Positions 63,691-64,000 of a DNA stretch of 64,000 bases are shown here, in pieces. A program made the translations under genes and the position numbers. The notes below the pieces were generated by a model that saw only the letters and a list, made by a program, of their open reading frames with translations, ran no database searches and was not told the origin of the DNA. The stretch comes from Aldrovandia affinis (lineage: Eukaryota; Chordata; Actinopteri; Notacanthiformes; Halosauridae), in NCBI GenBank assembly GCA_029706075.1, contig JAINUG010000011.1:4757501-4821500 (forward strand). The letters run 5' to 3'. The number at the start of each line of letters is the position of its first letter. Position 1 is the first letter of the stretch.

Positions 63691-64000
63691 CAGGTGGACA
63701 AAATAATGGAAACACCAAACAATATATGAATATTTATTGACTAATAAGAAGTTAAGTTAAGAAGTCAATCCTTCTTGGAATGCTGTTTTACGATACATTT
63801 TTAACTGTTTTGAGTGGGCTATTGGACCATTCTTCGAGAAGGAAGGCCTCCAGCTCTTTGAGAGATGAAGCCGGTGGAAATCTACTCCACACTCTACATT
63901 CCAGAACTTTCCATAAAGGTTAAATGATGTTTATATCTGGTGATTGGGGAGAACACCATGAACATGGTGTTAATGAAACCACACTTGAATCCATTTAGCA
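63691..64000 (-). mobile_element. Tc1-like element end, cut by the window edge
   Basis: After TA the sequence starts CAGGTGGACAAAATAATGGA, a Tc1-type terminus distinct from the other two families here. The interior (GGGCTATTGGACCATTCTTC, GGTGATTGGGGAGAACACCA) resembles, in reverse, the C-terminal part of a Tc1-like transposase region. The rest lies beyond the window. Confidence 0.65.

Larger units (their letters stand above)
55159..64000 (+). other. vcan: vcan intron 7 (5' part, continues beyond window)
   Basis: Starts at GTAAGC and shows no second large open GAG exon, EGF exon or lectin exon. It contains a Tc1-type element, a perfect tandem duplication, an inverted repeat, a short SINE tail and part of another Tc1-like element, each listed. 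The stretches 55200-57130, 58250-59900 and 60260-61060 hold AT-rich unique sequence with nothing recognised. Confidence 0.8.

Noticed and set aside
55159..64000. Possible second GAG exon or EGF exon of versican
   Set aside because: No long Ser/Thr/Glu-rich open frame and no Cys-spaced EGF pattern was found on the plus strand.

Overview
The window is vertebrate nuclear DNA, almost certainly from a ray-finned (teleost-type) fish. The genes are split by GT-AG introns. The DNA is packed with (GT)n, (CA)n, (CT)n and (GA)n microsatellites. The interspersed repeats are typical of fish: tRNA-derived SINEs with target-site duplications, several decayed Tc1/mariner families with TA duplications, hAT-like and foldback MITEs, and an L2-type LINE fragment. 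No bacterial, viral or organellar gene was seen.

Two genes run in the same direction (+ strand). The first is the 3' end of xrcc4, the non-homologous end-joining scaffold that partners DNA ligase IV. It is represented by an internal exon (6648-6789) carrying the conserved APTRKRR basic motif and by the terminal coding exon (29577-29688) ending NLFDDF-stop, separated by a 22.8 kb intron full of repeats. About 4 kb after the likely xrcc4 polyadenylation signals, the 5' half of a versican gene (vcan) begins: signal-peptide exon (37310-37373), Ig V-type exon (38665-39033), three link-module exons (41630-41804, 42683-42810, 46126-46419), and one 2577-nt glycosaminoglycan-attachment exon (52582-55158). 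The phases join without a break (1-1-2-1-1-1), giving 1202 residues of precursor. The window ends inside the next intron. Any GAG-beta exon, the EGF, C-type lectin and CCP exons must lie beyond 64000. The order xrcc4-vcan in tandem is the same as in human.

Layout: 1-6647 xrcc4 intron (5' part outside the window); 6648-6789 xrcc4 exon; 6790-29576 xrcc4 intron with SINEs, Tc1 remnants, a LINE fragment and a repeat-poor stretch near 21.5-22.45 kb that is a candidate regulatory element; 29577 to about 30120 last xrcc4 exon and 3' UTR; about 30120-37300 intergenic DNA, vcan promoter, non-coding exon 1 (position uncertain) and intron 1; 37301-55158 vcan exons 2-7; 55159-64000 vcan intron 7.

The two genes have no known functional link: XRCC4 is a nuclear DNA-repair factor and versican an extracellular hyaluronan-binding proteoglycan. 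I found no evidence of an undescribed multi-gene system. The points most worth following are structural: a perfect 158-bp tandem duplication, a 280-bp palindromic element, a near-perfect 30-bp inverted repeat, a SINE family with clear target-site duplications at several truncation lengths, and a Tc1 family spanning near-full-length to 198-bp MITE derivatives.
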